From the NCBI GenBank assembly GCA_900758955.1, contig CAAETL010000255.1:1-13018 (forward strand): 13,018 nt of DNA, in the 5' to 3' direction. The DNA comes from an uncultured Oscillospiraceae bacterium. Lineage in GTDB: Bacteria > Bacillota > Clostridia > Oscillospirales > Oscillospiraceae. Each line of letters opens with the position of its first letter. Within the stretch, counting starts at the first letter, position 1. The notes beneath the pieces were generated by a model. It was not told the DNA's origin and made no database searches. It saw only the letters and a list, made by a program, of their open reading frames with translations. The position numbers and the translations under genes are program-made. This document shows positions 7,214 to 13,018 of this stretch, piece by piece.

Positions 7214-8443
7214 ATGCCAATTACTGTCACACCCTATATCCCCACATACATCACGGTGCATCTGGGCGCTCCAGACAGCTATGCGGAAAATGTCACCGTT
7301 CCCTTTCCGGAGTACATCAAGAATGTGGCTTCCAGTGAAATTTATCCCACATGGAGTCCCGCCGCGCTGCGGGCCAATATTCTGGCCCAGATTTCCTTTG
7401 CCCTAAACCGGGTCTATACGGAATACTATCCCAGCCAAGGTTATGATTTCAACATTACCGGCACCACGGCCAGAGATATGAAATTCATCAAAGGCCGTAA
7501 CATTTTTGACAGCGTCAGCGCGCTGGTAGACGACTTGTTCCAAACCTATATTCGCCGGCAAGGCTATGTGGAACCCCTGAGCGCTAAATTCTGCAACGGA
7601 ACCACCACTACCTGTGACGGCCTGTCCCAATGGGGGAGCGAGGGCTTAGCCAAGGAGGGATACAACTCCGTTGAAATCCTCAAATATTTTTATGGCGACG
7701 ACATTGAGCTGGTTCCCGACGCTCCGATTCAGGATATCCGGTACTCGTATCCCGGCGCGCTCCGTCTTGGTTCCCAGGGGGATGCGGTGGGGATCTTACA
7801 GGTCATGCTGAATCAAGTTTCTCAGGCCTATCCGAAAATTCCCAAAATATCGCCGGTGGACACCATATTCGGCCCCAGCACCGAGGAAGCGGTGCGCACC
7901 TTTCAGTCCATATTTCAGTTGACCCGGGACGGTATTGTTGGAAAATCCACCTGGTACCGGTTGGTTTACCTGTACGTGGGGCTCTTACAGCTATCTGAAT
8001 TGGTGAGTGAAGGCCAGGATCAGTTCCAAATCTCTTTCGCCTACCCGGACGCCATCTCCATGGGCAATCAAGGGGAGAAGGTAAAGCTGCTGCAATACCT
8101 GCTTTCCGTACTGGCCCAATTCAGCGAAACCATCCCCTTTGTCCCGGTGGATGGGGTGTTTGGGGAGGCGACCTACCAGGCGGTGCTCGCGTTCCAGGCC
8201 CAGGCGGGGTTGCAGCAGACCGGGGTGGTGGACGCGCAAACTTGGGACCAACTCGTGCAGCAGTTTGAGGGGATCCGTCAAACTGTGCTGGATAATCCGG
8301 CGCTCTTCCCGGTGGAGTTAACCCAAGCAGGGCGTACGCTCCCGCCCGAACAAGTTCTGTCCAACGCCACCCACAAAATTCAACATCCCGGCTCAGACCT
8401 CACGTTGGGCAGCCGGGATCCGGAAAGGAGCGTACCCACATGA
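7214..8443 (+). CDS. SleC-like spore cortex lytic transglycosylase (SpoIID/LytB fold + two PGB repeats)
   Basis: A 409-residue protein with a SpoIID/LytB-type catalytic region (about 25-165) followed by two peptidoglycan-binding type-1 repeats (about 183-250 and 283-349) and a 55-residue polar tail. EYIKNVASSEIYPTW (33-47) aligns with the catalytic segment of SpoIID, making Glu42 the candidate catalytic acid. ALNRVYTEYY (63-72) and GYDFNITGTTA (76-86) match what I recall of the SleC subfamily. CNGTTTTCDGLSQWGSEGLA (127-146) and the EILKYFYGDD segment (154-163) match the SpoIID C-terminal signature. SleC depolymerises cortex during germination. No signal peptide is seen, fitting mother-cell synthesis. 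AGGAGG at 7202-7207 is six bases before ATG. The protein begins about where mature SleC begins, so the usual pro-region is missing and is replaced by the gene upstream. Confidence 0.85.
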   Translation: MPITVTPYIPTYITVHLGAPDSYAENVTVPFPEYIKNVASSEIYPTWSPAALRANILAQISFALNRVYTEYYPSQGYDFNITGTTARDMKFIKGRNIFDSVSALVDDLFQTYIRRQGYVEPLSAKFCNGTTTTCDGLSQWGSEGLAKEGYNSVEILKYFYGDDIELVPDAPIQDIRYSYPGALRLGSQGDAVGILQVMLNQVSQAYPKIPKISPVDTIFGPSTEEAVRTFQSIFQLTRDGIVGKSTWYRLVYLYVGLLQLSELVSEGQDQFQISFAYPDAISMGNQGEKVKLLQYLLSVLAQFSETIPFVPVDGVFGEATYQAVLAFQAQAGLQQTGVVDAQTWDQLVQQFEGIRQTVLDNPALFPVELTQAGRTLPPEQVLSNATHKIQHPGSDLTLGSRDPERSVPT

Positions 8444-8976
8444 ATCACGACGATGAATTTCTGGGGCAGCCCGTGCGCAGCCTACAGTCCATGCTGCGCA
8501 CCATCTCCTTTATCAATCACAGCGTCCCCCGTGTGGTCCCGAACGGGGTATTTGACGAGCAGACCTTGGAGGCCCTCATGGTCTTTCAGCGGGAGTCCTC
8601 CCTGCCTGTCACCGGCAAGGCGGACCCGGCAACTTGGGAAAAACTGACGCAAACATACGAGGAGGCAAATTTTATCATGGCTCCCCCCCGCCCGGCCAAT
8701 TTATATCCCGCCCATACCTTTGTGATTATTCCCGGTTCTTTTTCCCAGTATCTGATTCCCATTCAGGGGATGTTCAATGTGTTATCCAGCGTCATTGCGG
8801 AAATTGAACCCGTTCCGGTCAATGGAATCCACACCGGTCCTTCCGTCCATAACACCATTTGGCTGCAGCGATGCTGCGGCGAACCAGCCAACGGCATTCT
8901 GGACCGCACCGTCTGGGACCGCCTGGCGCGTCTCTACGATACGTTTATTATCCGCAACCCCAATTTCCTTGGTTAA
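8440..8976 (+). CDS. Peptidoglycan-binding repeat protein, SleC-cluster partner
   Basis: A 178-residue protein made of two PGB-type repeats and no catalytic domain. Repeat 1 (about 12-72) is canonical: VRSLQSMLRTIS, NGVFDEQTLEALMVFQ, VTGKADPATWEKL. Repeat 2 (about 103-166) is diverged: YLIPIQGMFNVLS, VNGIHTGPSVHNTIWLQ, NGILDRTVWDRLARLY. Both resemble the repeats of the preceding protein, so four related repeats span two genes, suggesting duplication. ATG overlaps the upstream stop as ATGA, with AAGGAG at 8425-8430 nine bases before, so translation is probably coupled. There is no signal peptide. It may help target the lytic enzyme to spore cortex, or bind the glycan alone; this is inference. 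A terminator follows. Confidence 0.8.
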   Translation: MNHDDEFLGQPVRSLQSMLRTISFINHSVPRVVPNGVFDEQTLEALMVFQRESSLPVTGKADPATWEKLTQTYEEANFIMAPPRPANLYPAHTFVIIPGSFSQYLIPIQGMFNVLSSVIAEIEPVPVNGIHTGPSVHNTIWLQRCCGEPANGILDRTVWDRLARLYDTFIIRNPNFLG

Positions 8977-9057
8977 CCAAAACGCTTCCCCTGGGCCAGC
9001 TGATGCGCTCACAGAACTGTCTTCCACTTAAAAGTTTGGCCAGGGGGGCAAAAAAGA

Positions 9058-9094
9058 AACCGCACGAGCCATAATGAGCCCGTGCGGTTTTATT
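9058..9094. terminator. Bidirectional intrinsic terminator after the SleC-like cluster and the EamA gene
   Basis: CCGCACG (9060-9066) and CGTGCGG (9081-9087) pair perfectly, extended outward by AA/TT and inward by GC/GC across a short mismatch, with an 8-base loop. On the plus strand it is followed by TTTTATTGTT; on the minus strand by TTTCTTTTTT. It sits between the convergent ends at 8976 and 9096 and serves both. Confidence 0.9.
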
Positions 9095-9095
9095 G

Positions 9096-10031
9096 TTATG
9101 ACTCTTCGGGGCCCTCCTGGGCTGCGAGCGGCAGTACCCTCTCCCCTTTTTTACGTTCCGGAAGCTGCGCCAGCACAATGGCGGCAAACATCAGCACACA
9201 ACCGGTAATTTCCCGCGCGGACATGGTCTGCCCCAATAGGACCCAGCCGGCCAGAACGGAGATCACCGATTCCAAGCTGAGAATCAGACTGGCAATGGTG
9301 GGATTCACGTTTTTCTGCCCCAGGATCTGGAAGGTGTACGCCACCCCGCAGGACATCACGCCGGCATAGACAATGGGTAACCAGGCGGCGGTAATCTGGC
9401 TCCAGCCGGGCGCGGTTTCCCAGATCAGCATTCCCGCCGCTGAGAGGGCGCCGGCTACTAAAAATTGAACGCAGGACATCAGCACCCCATCCACCTTTGG
9501 GCTGAAGTAATCAATGACCAAGATGTGGACTGAAAAGATCATGGCGCACAGGAACATGTAAAAATCCCCATTGGAAAGGGAGAAGCGATCCGTCATGCAG
9601 AGCAGGTACAGGCCCCCCACCGCTACGATCACGCTCACCCACAGTTTCAGTCCCGCCGGTTTGCGCAGGAATACTCCAAGAATTGGGACAATGACGATGT
9701 ACAGGGCGGTGATGAATCCCGCTTTCCCCACGGAGGTATACTGAATGCCGATCTGCTGTAGATTACTGGCCACGCCCAGCACCACGCCGCAGCAAATGCC
9801 CCCTAAAATCCCCAGCTTCAGGTCCATTTGGGCCTTCTGTTCAGGGGCGCGGCGCTTTCGGAACAGGAAGACAAGAGGAATCAGCACCAGGCCGCCCAAG
9901 GTACAGCGGAGGGCAGAAAAGGAGAAGGGACCCATGTGGTCCATTCCCACTTGTTGGGCGACAAAGGCAGTGCCCCAAATCAGGGCGGCCATAAATAGGA
10001 TCAAGGAGTTTTTTGCAGGCATCTGTTTCAT
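9096..10031 (-). CDS. EamA/DMT-superfamily transporter (10-TM, RhaT/YdcZ-like exporter)
   Basis: A 311-residue integral membrane protein with about ten hydrophobic segments forming two EamA repeats (about 10-146 and 155-289). The N-terminal AALIWGTAFVAQQVG and the GKAGFITALYIVIVPILG segment in helix four are characteristic of the first EamA repeat; the second repeat contains TIASLILSLESVISVLAGW. A charged tail (PERKKGERV...) follows. Such proteins export amino acids or other small metabolites; the substrate cannot be read from sequence. ATG 10031 is chosen because the mature family start lies here and a GAGAG-rich stretch precedes it. A TTG at 10106 in frame would add 25 polar residues. It is 93 bases after the upstream beta-helix gene and might be co-transcribed with it. 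Confidence 0.88.
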   Translation of the reverse strand: MKQMPAKNSLILFMAALIWGTAFVAQQVGMDHMGPFSFSALRCTLGGLVLIPLVFLFRKRRAPEQKAQMDLKLGILGGICCGVVLGVASNLQQIGIQYTSVGKAGFITALYIVIVPILGVFLRKPAGLKLWVSVIVAVGGLYLLCMTDRFSLSNGDFYMFLCAMIFSVHILVIDYFSPKVDGVLMSCVQFLVAGALSAAGMLIWETAPGWSQITAAWLPIVYAGVMSCGVAYTFQILGQKNVNPTIASLILSLESVISVLAGWVLLGQTMSAREITGCVLMFAAIVLAQLPERKKGERVLPLAAQEGPEES

Positions 10032-10114
10032 GGATTTGGCTCTCTCTTTCGTAACGCAACGCTGTTTCACCCAACTGGGGCCAAAACAAACGGTTTTTGC
10101 TTTCAATATGGTTT

Positions 10115-10138
10115 TTACAAATCACTAGGCTTTTGTAA
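10115..10138. repeat. Inverted repeat over the stop of the beta-helix gene
   Basis: TTACAAA (10115-10121) and TTTGTAA (10132-10138) form a perfect 7-base inverted repeat around a 10-base loop that contains the TAG stop codon (10125-10127) of the minus-strand gene. Neither side is followed by a T tract in the right direction, so it is not a standard terminator. It could stabilise the mRNA 3' end or be fortuitous. Confidence 0.25.
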
Positions 10139-10784
10139 GGATTTCCCCATTCTGTTTATAAATGTGCCCCGCGGGAATCACACCCCGCACACTGGAGGTG
10201 GGGTAGACCATGCTGTCAGGGCCAATGACCGTACCGGGGTTCAGGACGCTGTTGCAGCCTACTTCCACGTGGTTGCCCAGGATGGCTCCCACTTTTTTCC
10301 GGCCGGTGGGGATGGGACCGTCCGGGTCCTTCACCACCACCAGGGTCTTATCGCTTTTTACATTGGAGGTAATGGACCCCGCCCCCATATGGGACCCATA
10401 ACCCAAGATGGAATCCCCCACATAATTATAGTGGGGCGCCTGGACTCGGTCAAATAGAACCACATTTTTTAGCTCCGTGGAGTTTCCAACCACGGCGCCT
10501 TTTCCCACAATGGCGCTACCCCGAATAAACGCGCAGTGCCGAATTTCCGCCTGGTGGTCAATAATGCAGGGGCCGCCGATGTAGGCTGACGGAAACACTT
10601 TAGCGTCTTTGGCAATCCAAACATCTTCCGCAGGATGGTCAAATTCTTCTGGGGATAAGGTGTTACCCAGTGCAAGGATATACGCGCTGATTTCTTCTAA
10701 GACCTCCCAGGGGTACGTTTTGCCGGTAAACAGCTTGGCAGCTATGGTGTGCTCCAGGTCCAATAACTCTGCAATTGGAAGCAT
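10125..10784 (-). CDS. Left-handed beta-helix acyltransferase-like protein (GlmU C-terminal-domain homologue)
   Basis: A 219-residue protein. Residues about 52-205 carry hexapeptide-type repeats (VWIAKDAKVFPSAYIGG; AFIRGSAIVGKGAVVGNSTE; VEVGCNSVLNPGTVIGPDSMVYP). The segment PHYNYVGDSILGYGSHMGAGSITSN (117-141) matches the GlmU acetyltransferase site, where His of NHxxYxGD is catalytic (here His118). The N-terminal uridylyltransferase domain of GlmU is absent; residues 1-50 are helical. It likely transfers acetyl to glucosamine-1-phosphate or binds a related sugar nucleotide; databases often call such proteins UDP-GlcNAc pyrophosphorylase, which the missing domain does not support. It starts by overlapping the glmM stop (TGATG), with AAGGAGG seven bases upstream; a GTG one codon earlier is less well spaced. 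The coupling to glmM supports amino-sugar metabolism. Confidence 0.8.
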   Translation of the reverse strand: MLPIAELLDLEHTIAAKLFTGKTYPWEVLEEISAYILALGNTLSPEEFDHPAEDVWIAKDAKVFPSAYIGGPCIIDHQAEIRHCAFIRGSAIVGKGAVVGNSTELKNVVLFDRVQAPHYNYVGDSILGYGSHMGAGSITSNVKSDKTLVVVKDPDGPIPTGRKKVGAILGNHVEVGCNSVLNPGTVIGPDSMVYPTSSVRGVIPAGHIYKQNGEILTKA

Positions 10785-12136
10785 CACTGATCCTCCTTAA
10801 CCGCCAGCCCCTGATGGTGCATCACCGCAATCACCTGATCCACCAGCGCCTCGCAGGTCTCATGGTCGGGCGCCTCTACCATTACCCGTAAAACCGGTTC
10901 CGTGCCGCTTTTGCGAAGAAGAATGCGCCCTTGATCTCCCAGTGTCTCCGCCACCGCCTGTACCTTGGCCTGCACGGCGGGATTTTGCAGGGCCGTCTCC
11001 TTATCTGTAACCCGAACATTTTTCAGCACCTGGGGATAACTTACCACGTCTTTTACCAATTGGGAAAGGGTTTGTTTCTTTGCCAAGACGCATTGCATAA
11101 TTTTCATCGCAGTGAGCATTCCGTCGCCGGTGGTGGCGTATTTGGCAAAAATAATATGTCCGGATTGTTCTCCGCCCAGCATATGACCGTTCTGCCGCAT
11201 ATTTTCATAGACATACTTGTCACCCACGTCGGTCTTCTCATAGGCAATTCCCGCCCGGTCAAAGGCTTTATACAGGCCAAAGTTCGACATCACCGTGGTC
11301 ACCACTGTGTTATTGACCAGCTTATCTCTCTCTTTCATATAGCCGGCATAGAGATACAGAATTTTATCCCCATCCACCAGGTCACCGTTCTCGTCCACCG
11401 CCAGGCACCGGTCGGCGTCCCCATCAAAGGCAAAACCTATATCCAAACGCTTTTCCTTCACCAGCCGCTGCAGGCCTTCTGTGTGGGTAGAACCACAGTT
11501 ATCATTGATGTTTGTGCCGTCAGGGCTGTTCCCCAGCACATGTACTTCCCCACCTAAGGCCTCAAACACACTCTTGGCAATCATCCAAGTGCTGCCGTTG
11601 GCGCAGTCCAGTCCAATCCGCATATCCTTATAAGAATAGGTCCCTAAACTAATGAGATACCCAATATAACGATTACGCCCTGATACGTAATCCACTACAC
11701 GTCCGATCTCCCCGCCGGTGGCATAGGGCAGGCTCTCCTCACTATCTAAATAATTCTCAATTTCCTGAATGACCTCTACGTCCATCTTCTCCCCGCGGGA
11801 GTTGATGAGTTTAATACCATTATCAAAAAAGGGATTGTGACTGGCGGAAATCATGATACCGCAATCAAATTCATCCAACCTGGTGATGTAAGATACGCTG
11901 GGCGTTGTGGTTACGTGCATCAAATACGCGTCCGCCCCTGATGCGGTAATTCCTGCCGTCAGCGCGCACTCAAACATATAGCTGGAACGTCTCGTGTCCT
12001 TACCAATGACAATCTGAGCCTTGTGCTCTCGATTATAATACCACCCCAAAAAGCGTCCCACGCGAAAAGCATGGTCAACTGTTAAATTGACGTTGGCCTC
12101 TCCCCGAAAGCCATCCGTACCAAAATATTTTCCCAT
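10784..12136 (-). CDS. glmM: Phosphoglucosamine mutase GlmM
   Basis: Interconverts glucosamine-6-phosphate and glucosamine-1-phosphate on the route to UDP-GlcNAc for peptidoglycan. The 450-residue length is typical. Seen: KYFGTDGFRG (3-12), phosphoserine loop ISASHNP with catalytic Ser about 99, metal loop DGDADR (238-243), sugar-binding GGEQSGH (about 321-327) and phosphate-binding RKSGTEP (about 408-414). The FGTDGFRG start separates GlmM from general phosphomannomutases. An ATG at 12151 adds five residues but has no ribosome binding site; ATG 12136 has GGGGAG (12149-12144) seven bases upstream and gives the canonical MGKYFGTDG start. The gene is first in a leftward unit with the beta-helix gene, has its own promoter, and follows the rRNA operon terminator. 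Confidence 0.96.
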   Translation of the reverse strand: MGKYFGTDGFRGEANVNLTVDHAFRVGRFLGWYYNREHKAQIVIGKDTRRSSYMFECALTAGITASGADAYLMHVTTTPSVSYITRLDEFDCGIMISASHNPFFDNGIKLINSRGEKMDVEVIQEIENYLDSEESLPYATGGEIGRVVDYVSGRNRYIGYLISLGTYSYKDMRIGLDCANGSTWMIAKSVFEALGGEVHVLGNSPDGTNINDNCGSTHTEGLQRLVKEKRLDIGFAFDGDADRCLAVDENGDLVDGDKILYLYAGYMKERDKLVNNTVVTTVMSNFGLYKAFDRAGIAYEKTDVGDKYVYENMRQNGHMLGGEQSGHIIFAKYATTGDGMLTAMKIMQCVLAKKQTLSQLVKDVVSYPQVLKNVRVTDKETALQNPAVQAKVQAVAETLGDQGRILLRKSGTEPVLRVMVEAPDHETCEALVDQVIAVMHHQGLAVKEDQ

Positions 12137-12238
12137 GATACTACTCCCCATACGACATCAAAATTCGTCCGGCGCAAGCGCGATCCCGAACGTGACTAGA
12201 CACACCCCATATCACAGATGGGGAAAACAATTGCAAAT
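12137..12238 (-). promoter_or_regulatory. Structured glmM leader with mutually exclusive pairing options
   Basis: The 5' leader of about 100 bases can form a first hairpin CCCCAT (12223-12218)/ATGGGG (12210-12205) with a 7-base loop, and a second one CGTTCGG (12192-12186)/CCGGACG (12172-12166) capped by CGC-GCTT-GCG. A second, identical ATGGGG (12151-12146) is part of the glmM Shine-Dalgarno site. The single CCCCAT can pair with either copy, so one fold would leave the ribosome binding site free and the other would hide it. It does not match a riboswitch class I recognise. A regulatory role is inference. Confidence 0.4.
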
Positions 12239-12244
12239 ATCTAT

Positions 12245-12272
12245 ATTATAGCACAGCTGTCAATCATTACAA
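12245..12272 (-). promoter_or_regulatory. Extended -10 promoter for glmM
   Basis: On the minus strand, a perfect TATAAT (12250-12245) is directly preceded by TGC, giving an extended -10 element. TTGTAA (12272-12267), matching four of six -35 positions, lies 16 bases upstream. A perfect TTGACA also occurs nearby, but only seven bases from the TATAAT, so it cannot be its -35. Transcription would begin near 12238. Confidence 0.75.
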
Positions 12273-12316
12273 TAACTTCCACTGTTTCCTTATTTATACT
12301 TTTTCAAAATGCAGAC

Positions 12317-12348
12317 AAAAAACCGGACATGCAAACGCATATCCGGTT
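12317..12348 (-). terminator. Intrinsic terminator of the rRNA operon
   Basis: On the minus strand, AACCGGA-t-ATGC, a 4-base loop (GTTT), GCAT-g-TCCGGTT and then TTTT form a strong stem (12348-12321) with a U tract, starting about 12 bases after the 5S rRNA. It separates the rRNA operon from glmM. Confidence 0.9.
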
Positions 12349-12360
12349 CCCTGTACAGTG

Positions 12361-12473
<113 letters not shown>

Positions 12474-12496
12474 CGAATCTTCCTCACAGAAAGGAA

Positions 12497-12531
12497 GTAA
12501 GCAAAGAAAGAGAAGTTCTTTCTCTCCTTAC
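12497..12531. other. Stem-loop between tRNA-Glu and 5S rRNA
   Basis: GTAAG (12497-12501) pairs with CTTAC (12527-12531), and AGAAAGA (12505-12511) with TCTTTCT (12517-12523), across three-base internal loops. It lies in the spacer just upstream of the 5S 5' end in the transcript, where a processing stem would be expected. No T tract follows it. A processing role is inference. Confidence 0.35.
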
Positions 12532-12623
12532 CGACTTTCGTCTTCAGGAATTCTTTTTCATAACGCTAAATAGTATATCTAACTCCCGCCCTCTTGTCAA
12601 GTACTTTCTCCAAACTGTAAAAG

Positions 12624-12698
12624 TGGTGACCCGTGGGAGAATCGAACTCCCGTTTGCGGCGTGAGAGGCCGCCGTCTTAACCGCTTGACCAACGGGCC
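12624..12698 (-). tRNA. tRNA-Glu (anticodon CTC)
   Basis: On the minus strand the sequence folds as a cloverleaf: acceptor GGCCCGT/ACGGGTC, D-arm GTC...GAC, anticodon stem GCGGC/GCCGC with loop CTCTCAC (anticodon CTC, reading GAG), T-arm GGGAG-TTCGATT-CTCCC, discriminator A, and a genome-encoded CCA (12626-12624). The mature body without CCA is 72 bases (12698-12627). It lies between tRNA-Lys and 5S rRNA within the rRNA operon. Confidence 0.95.
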
Positions 12699-12722
12699 AG
12701 ATCGTCGCTCTTCCTTTAAGGG

Positions 12723-12753
12723 GCCCTGCCGGGTGTCCTCCACCCGACAGGGC
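12723..12753. other. GC-rich hairpin in the tRNA-Lys/tRNA-Glu spacer
   Basis: GCCCTG (12723-12728) pairs with CAGGGC (12748-12753) and CGGGTG (12730-12735) with CACCCG (12741-12746), with one C-A mismatch and a 5-base loop. It fills most of the 56-base spacer. On the transcribed minus strand it is followed by CCCCTTAAAGG, not a U tract, so termination there is unlikely; an RNase III-type processing stem is one option. Confidence 0.5.
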
Positions 12754-12754
12754 T

Positions 12755-12830
12755 TGGTACACCTTCAGGGACTCGAACCCTGGACACCCTGATTAAGAGT
12801 CAGGTGCTCTACCAACTGAGCTAAAGGTGC
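12755..12830 (-). tRNA. tRNA-Lys (anticodon CTT)
   Basis: On the minus strand: acceptor GCACCTT/AAGGTGT (with a G1-U72 wobble), D-arm GCTC-AGTTGGTA-GAGC, anticodon stem CCTGA/TCAGG with loop CTCTTAA (anticodon CTT, reading AAG), T-arm CAGGG-TTCGAGT-CCCTG, discriminator A and encoded CCA (12757-12755). The body without CCA is 73 bases (12830-12758). It is the first tRNA after the 23S rRNA. Confidence 0.95.
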
Positions 12831-12985
12831 TTACTTTTCTTTGGAATCGAAATCTAAGCAAAAAAGCTTACTCTTCCTCTTCCAAAACAAGAGCACATTC
12901 CAACAGAGTTTCCTCCGCCTTCCGCGCACCTTCAAAACCGAACAATGTGAGAGAGGGAAAGGACAAGCGCCTGCATAATTATATA

Positions 12986-13018
12986 GGTCAAGCCCTCGGC
13001 TTATTAGTACCGGTCAGC
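12986..13018 (-). rRNA. rrl: 23S ribosomal RNA, 3' end only
   Basis: On the minus strand the window ends with GCTGACCGGTACTAATAAGC followed by CGAGGGCTTGACC, the usual 3' terminus of Firmicute 23S rRNA. Only about 33 bases are present; the rest lies beyond the window. The exact 3' end is uncertain by a few bases. The 155-base spacer to tRNA-Lys holds no gene; it includes a TTGTTCGGTTTTGAAGGTGC stretch typical of Firmicute rRNA spacers. Confidence 0.93.

Noticed and set aside
10032..10106. TTG start adding 25 residues to the EamA transporter
   Set aside because: The added residues are polar and unlike the family, and ATG 10031 gives the normal N-terminus just before the first membrane helix.
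12137..12151. Upstream ATG for glmM at 12151
   Set aside because: This ATG lies within the Shine-Dalgarno region used by ATG 12136, has no ribosome binding site of its own, and adds residues before the canonical MGKYFGTDG start.
12317..12348. Stem near the 5S end considered as a mobile-element or attachment-site repeat
   Set aside because: A GC-rich stem followed by a U tract in the direction of rRNA transcription is explained by an intrinsic terminator; no direct repeats of tRNA 3' ends or integrase gene are present.

Overview
The window looks like a chromosomal segment of an endospore-forming Firmicute of the class Clostridia, most likely an Oscillospiraceae-type gut anaerobe. The reasons are the moderately GC-rich codon use with strong AGGAGG-type ribosome binding sites, the Firmicute order infB-rbfA-nrnA-truB-ribF, a SleC-like spore-cortex hydrolase locus, an S-layer-homology (SLH) protein and a Firmicute-type 5S rRNA. 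The genus is an inference only. No phage, transposon, CRISPR array or clear horizontally acquired island was seen.

Layout. (1) 1-5482, plus strand: a translation and RNA-maturation operon with infB (5' end outside the window), a DUF169-family gene, rbfA, nrnA, truB and ribF. It is tightly packed and ends at a bidirectional terminator (about 5507-5551). (2) 5562-6653, minus strand: a secreted protein with three C-terminal SLH domains, driven by a good housekeeping promoter. (3) 6808-8976, plus strand: a divergent three-gene cluster made of a small beta-sandwich-like protein, a SpoIID/LytB-fold lytic transglycosylase with two peptidoglycan-binding (PGB) repeats, and a protein with two further PGB repeats. 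Together they look like the spore cortex-lytic enzyme SleC, with its N-terminal pro-domain encoded as a separate polypeptide. A SigK/SigE-like promoter lies upstream and a bidirectional terminator follows (about 9058-9094). (4) 9096-12136, minus strand: glmM, a left-handed beta-helix (GlmU C-terminal-like) protein overlapping glmM by one base, and an EamA/DMT exporter. glmM has its own extended -10 promoter and a structured leader. (5) 12317-13018, minus strand: the 3' end of an rRNA operon in the order 23S, tRNA-Lys(CTT), tRNA-Glu(CTC), 5S, terminator.

How the parts relate. Region 1 supplies translation initiation (IF2), 30S maturation (RbfA), nanoRNA turnover (NrnA), tRNA pseudouridylation (TruB) and flavin cofactors (RibF). 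Regions 2-4 all concern the cell envelope or spore peptidoglycan: SLH surface anchoring, cortex lysis, and amino-sugar precursor supply by GlmM with a probable GlcN-1-P acetyltransferase-like partner. The most interesting items are the split SleC-type locus with its sporulation-type promoter, the glmM leader in which one CCCCAT segment can pair either with a nearby ATGGGG or with the identical ATGGGG of the Shine-Dalgarno site, and the DUF169 gene inserted in the infB-rbfA interval behind a hairpin that covers part of its ribosome binding site.
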